Under the pieces are notes generated by a model. That model saw only the letters and a list, made by a program, of their open reading frames with translations, did not search any database and had not been told where the DNA came from. From the NCBI GenBank assembly GCA_007922195.1, contig ML682005.1, positions 31,031,042-31,095,041 on the forward strand: a stretch of 64,000 nt of DNA. Reading direction: 5' to 3'. Positions 61,011 through 64,000 of this stretch are shown here, piece after piece. Source of the DNA: Podocnemis expansa (taxonomy: Eukaryota; Chordata; Testudines; Podocnemididae). Within the stretch, counting starts at the first letter, position 1; each line of letters starts with the position of its first letter. A program made the position numbers and the translations under genes.

Positions 61011-61179
61011 CCAAAGGGATAGCCGTGTTAGTCTAGTCCAGTAAAAAAACAACAAGCAGTTGTGTGGCAATCCATCTTCAAAGCATCTGAGGAAGTGGGA
61101 TCTTCTCACATGAAAGCTCATGCAAAAAATAAATCTGTTAGTCTTAAAGTGCCACACAACTGCTCGTTGTTTTTTTACT
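61011..61179. repeat. SINE fold-back pair with a nearly perfect 29-bp arm
   Basis: Plus-strand head CCAAAGGGATAGCCGTGTTA continues to TTGTGTGGC (61068). A minus-strand SINE body (61079-61179) then reads back to the same internal motif. The 29 bases at 61040-61068 and the complement of 61151-61179 differ at one position, although SINE copies elsewhere in the window differ far more. Target duplication not determined. Confidence 0.8.
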
Positions 61180-61716
61180 TAAAAAAGGTGGCAATCTCTT
61201 TTACTGCATACTACCAAAGTTTCATTTGTTTGCATAATCTTGAGATTGAACCATTTTATGGAGAAAGAGATTGAAATCTGGATACAGGACAGCAGGACCG
61301 ACAACTGGAAGCGCAAGGCCAAATGCTAAGAAATCAAAGAGAGAGAATATCATTCATAAACCCATTTGACATAAAGCAATCTGATTGGCTGATGAGGAGT
61401 CTGAGCTGTGGATTATGAAACCCAATGGTCCTGACTCGGAACATGCTCTTTTGCATAAATAAAGTGTCACATTTCAGTGGGTACAAGCACAGTATCAATG
61501 CACTTCTCTGTTGCTAGATGTAGTGTGCTTCCTGGCCCATCTTAGCTGTGTATATAAATGGTCAGAACCACACATCCTGTTCTTTATTATCTTGGCTAAA
61601 CTGCCCTCTGTAAGAATACAATTACTACTTCAAAATATCCTCATACAAACCTTAATTTACTTCCTTCACTCTCCATTTGTCTATTCTTGATTACGTGAAT
61701 TTGCACTCCTAACAGC
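61180..61716 (-). other. 3' flank and UTR of the 61.7-63.1 kb exon
   Basis: Downstream of the stop codon at 61717-61719 on the minus strand. It contains a polyadenylation signal (see 61583). No other gene was recognised. Confidence 0.35.
61583..61588 (-). terminator. candidate polyadenylation signal
   Basis: TTTATT on plus is AATAAA on minus, about 129 bases after the TAA stop of the long minus-strand exon. This is a normal distance for a short 3' UTR. Confidence 0.5.
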
Positions 61717-63118
61717 TTAGCGAGCCCTTGTCAGAGTCCAGGCAGAACGGGGTACAGTGCTATATTTAGAGTGGGGTGCTGAGCGGCACACAGTGTCATA
61801 TGTAGAGAAGGGAGCCAGACGGGAACGAGTGCCATATGTAGAAGGGGGAACAGGACGCGTGAGAGAGCCATATCTAGAGCAAGCCTCAGACCGGCGCAGA
61901 GTGCCATATGTAGAGAGGGGCAAGGAGCAGGATGGAGTGCCATACACAGACTGTGGCTCAGCACGTGACAGAGCACCATATGCAGACTGTAGTGTGGCCC
62001 TCCGTGCAGAGTGGGATGCAGGGACACATGTGGCATTCCATGTGGAATGGGAGGCTAAGCCCCTCCCAGAGTGGGACACAGCTGTGGATGAAGGGCCCCA
62101 CTGGGCACCACACACAGAGCGGGCTGCTGGCACACATGCAGAACGAGAAGCAGGGTGAAACAATGGAGCACACACAGAGCGAGCTGCAAAGCGAGATGCC
62201 CCTGGGGTGCACACAGATTGGGATGCAAAGTGAGGCCCTGGGGCACAAACAGAGCTGGACACTGACTGAGACATTGGTCCACATGTGTTCTGGGCCACTG
62301 GAGTAGGCATAGAATCTCGCACAACTTGAGTCATTGGGACACTCATGGAGTAGGATGATGGAGCAGGCACAGAGCTACAGGCAATTGAAGGCAGTTGGAG
62401 ACTCATGGAGTAAGATGGTGGAGCAGGTGTAGAGCCACCTACCACTTGGCTCATTGGGACACTCATGGAATAGGGCATTGGAACTGGCAGAGAACTATCC
62501 CCAATTGAAGGCATCTGGAGACTCATGGAGTAGGATGGTGGAGCGGGCACAGAGCCATGCATGGCTTGAACTATCGGAGCACACATAGGATGAGATACTG
62601 GTGTGGGCACAGAGCCACACATGCCTGGAAACACTGAGGCACCCATGGGGTGGGATGCTGGAGCAGAGTTAGGGTCACGCACAGAGAAAGACACTGGGAC
62701 TCCCAGGAGCTGGGACACATTGTCACACACAGAGCGAGACACACTGTCAGCCATGGAGTAGGGGGCACCAGCAGCTGCAGCATGGTACACAGACTCACAC
62801 ATGGGGTGGCCAACAGGGAGGCACACATAGTCGTATACAAGGGGACCGCCAGAGTTACCCTGAGGGCCATAGCCAGAGCTGCACACAGGGATGCACACAT
62901 AGTCACATACAGGTTGGGGGCCGGAGCCGCTCACGGGCTGGGGGCCGGAGCCGCTCACGGGCGGGGGGGCAGAGCCGTCCACATTAGCATTGACATATCC
63001 TTTGCAGTAGCTAAACTTGCGGCATCCAAAGTTGGCCAAGAGCCGGTGACAGCCTTCCCTGTAGGGCGTAAACTCCACTATAGTTCGTGCCTGGTGATTA
63101 GCAGCCAGTGTTCCCAAA
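61717..63118 (-). CDS. terminal coding exon of an unrecognised repeat-rich protein
   Basis: By far the longest frame in the window and my only strong host-gene candidate. The exon start is set by an acceptor (tract CTATTTCTTCATTCAG just before 63118). The frame is open upstream only because the pyrimidine tract happens to be open, so the ATG at 63162 is not a real start. About 466 residues follow, opening with a codon split after its second base. Order: a basic Cys-containing segment (CHRLLANFGCRKFSYCKGYV), then VSGSGPQPV repeats and C-P-V-rich repeats. Next come 20-residue units (PAPPSYSMSLQMPSI-type), an R-S-V-C-x-P-rich part, and seven 12-residue units (form xSxYGTxxRxxP; 61738-61989) before TLTRAR and the stop. 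No membrane segment is visible. Composition (Ser, Pro, Val, Tyr, about 5% Cys) recalls structural proteins such as keratin-associated or sperm cytoskeletal proteins, but I recognise no family. Confidence 0.6.
62281..62760 (-). repeat. 60-bp tandem repeats within the exon
   Basis: The plus-strand word ACTCATGGA recurs at exactly 62341, 62401, 62461 and 62521, with related starts at 62281, 62581 and 62641. This gives a 60-base (20-residue) period over about eight units. Units alternate between an SLQMPSI type and an SVPMSQVV type, so a 120-base higher-order unit is visible over 62341-62580. No frameshift occurs in any unit, which supports coding constraint. Confidence 0.85.
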
Positions 63119-63145
63119 CTGAATGAAGAAATAGAAAGAAAAGTG
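63119..63145 (-). other. 3' splice acceptor
   Basis: On minus, a 25-base T/C-rich tract ends ATTCAG immediately before the exon sequence TTTGGGAACACTGG. Strong agreement with a vertebrate acceptor. It places intron phase 2 (codon split after two bases) at the junction. Confidence 0.7.
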
Positions 63146-63329
63146 CTCTTTGTCACATACACAGATTATAGTTACAGAGCTGAAGAAGTTGACTATACGT
63201 TTGATCTATTTGCAACAGCTCAGCCATGTGCCATTTCTATCCTAGACTGTAAAGTTTTGTAACAGAGAACAACAAATCGCTGCTACCCCTCAAAAGAAAA
63301 TATCATGAAAATACATTATATGACATCTC

Positions 63330-63835
63330 CTTCTTCCTCAAGAGGAAGGTTATTACTCCCATCAGTGGAATTTACCTGTACCCTTTTGTTCATCCCTAAA
63401 AGTCTTCCAATATTGTCTTCAGCAATGACTTCATACTTTTCACTTCACCATCATAATTAGAAGTCAATTCCACTTGTTCGTCAGGCTCTGAACCCTTTGA
63501 ATTCTTTAAGATAGCATATTCCCTCCTAACTTCATTTTAGGTGTTCTTTTACTAATCTGACTACCTCAAATTGTTCATAGAACTTTATTAGATGAGCTTC
63601 ACATAGTTCAATTAGAGTGCCCCTTAACAGTTCCATCTCACAAACAAAAAGTCCCAAACTTTGACAATTTTTCCTCACCACCAGAAACAGCAATGGCTTC
63701 TAATCTATCTAATTCTACAACAGAACAACTGAAATCTTTCAAAAGCATATTCAACCCATGAATTCTGTTTAAATATTTGTTGAACTTACTCAATAGTCTT
63801 TGTCTCTTTGAATAATCCACAACCTTCCAGGTTCA
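63330..63835 (-). pseudogene. coding-like remnant, unrecognised
   Basis: Minus-strand stretches in shifting frames look protein-coding: SKRQRLLSKFNKYLNRIHGL and VVELDRLEAIAVSGGEE (63820-63640), LIELCEAHLIKFYEQFEVVR (near 63600) and GSEPDEQVELTSNYDGEVKS (near 63450). Stops separate them. A donor-like GTGAGG lies at 63678-63673, but its phase (1) does not fit the acceptor at 63119 (phase 2), so I do not join it to the long exon. It may be a decayed retroelement gag start or a retrocopy. Confidence 0.3.
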
Positions 63836-64000
63836 GTACACAGTTTCTCAGGTCCTCCTGGAGGGGGTTGCAGAAGGAGATTTCCGCTGTGCATGGTGCA
63901 TGCAGCTTAGATTGACCTAGTAGCTGGTAAACAGAAACACAGGAATTCTTTTGAATTGGCTTCCATACAAAGAGAGACTAGGAAGATTAGGACTGCTCAG

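Noticed and set aside
62281..62760. CRISPR-like array
   Set aside because: The 60-base repeats are contiguous, diverged and in frame within a vertebrate exon. There are no unique spacers.
61757..63126. Plus-strand frames over the long minus-strand exon
   Set aside because: Shadows of the repeat-rich exon with no independent start, domain or splice context.
63119..63162. ATG at 63162 as the start of the long minus-strand protein
   Set aside because: The first 15 codons are the intron pyrimidine tract and acceptor. The MYVTKSTFLSISSFS N-terminus is an artefact of an open intron end.
63638..63820. Exon joined to the repeat-rich exon through GTGAGG at 63678
   Set aside because: The donor would leave one base of a codon while the acceptor needs two, so the reading frame would break.

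Overview
The window looks like gene-poor, AT-rich, repeat-laden vertebrate nuclear DNA, most likely from a turtle. Reasons: 5'-truncated CR1 LINEs, many copies of a SINE with the head motif GGGGTAGCCATGTTAGTCT that I know from turtle genomes, a tRNA-Lys-derived SINE, a DIRS-type retrotransposon gag, a SCAN-like Ty3/Gypsy gag, and many Harbinger-type and hAT-type DNA transposons. I cannot fix the species. There is no prokaryotic gene organisation, rRNA gene or CRISPR array.

Layout. 0-1.2 kb: hAT transposase remnant. 1.27-6.21 kb: a nearly full-length but dead Harbinger element with its Myb/SANT-like gene (plus) converging on its DDE transposase (minus), interrupted by a 449-bp MITE and an LTR-like insertion. 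6.2-9.3 kb: two copies of an unnamed repeat, an AC microsatellite and a MITE. 12.4-14.1 kb: MITE, SINE and CR1. 15.5-21.1 kb: SINEs, a duplicated repeat-plus-SINE segment and two MITEs. 23.05-28.44 kb: a DIRS-like element with about 165-bp inverted terminal repeats and a gag, but no RT or tyrosine recombinase that I can see. 28.5-31.6 kb: degenerate Gypsy gag. 32.2-33.4 kb: a minus-strand CR1. 34.3-35.5 kb: solo LTR and hAT MITE. 39-43 kb: MITE and LTR fragments, including a large inverted repeat. 43-58 kb: mostly unrecognised AT-rich DNA with scattered SINE, L1 and hAT pieces. 58.1-59.8 kb: a hAT element with a perfect 8-bp target duplication and a nested tRNA-Lys SINE.

The one strong candidate host gene is on the minus strand at the right end. 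A 1.4-kb open exon (61717-63118) starts at an excellent splice acceptor, encodes about 466 residues of Ser/Pro/Val/Tyr/Cys-rich repeats (20-residue units, then seven 12-residue units), and is followed by a polyadenylation signal. I do not recognise the protein. Its upstream exon(s) must lie beyond 63143, possibly outside the window.

The most unusual patterns are this repeat-built exon, five SINE copies folded back on themselves as inverted pairs, the RT-less DIRS-like element, and a set of MITEs that share terminal inverted repeats while each carries its own dense array of short palindromes.
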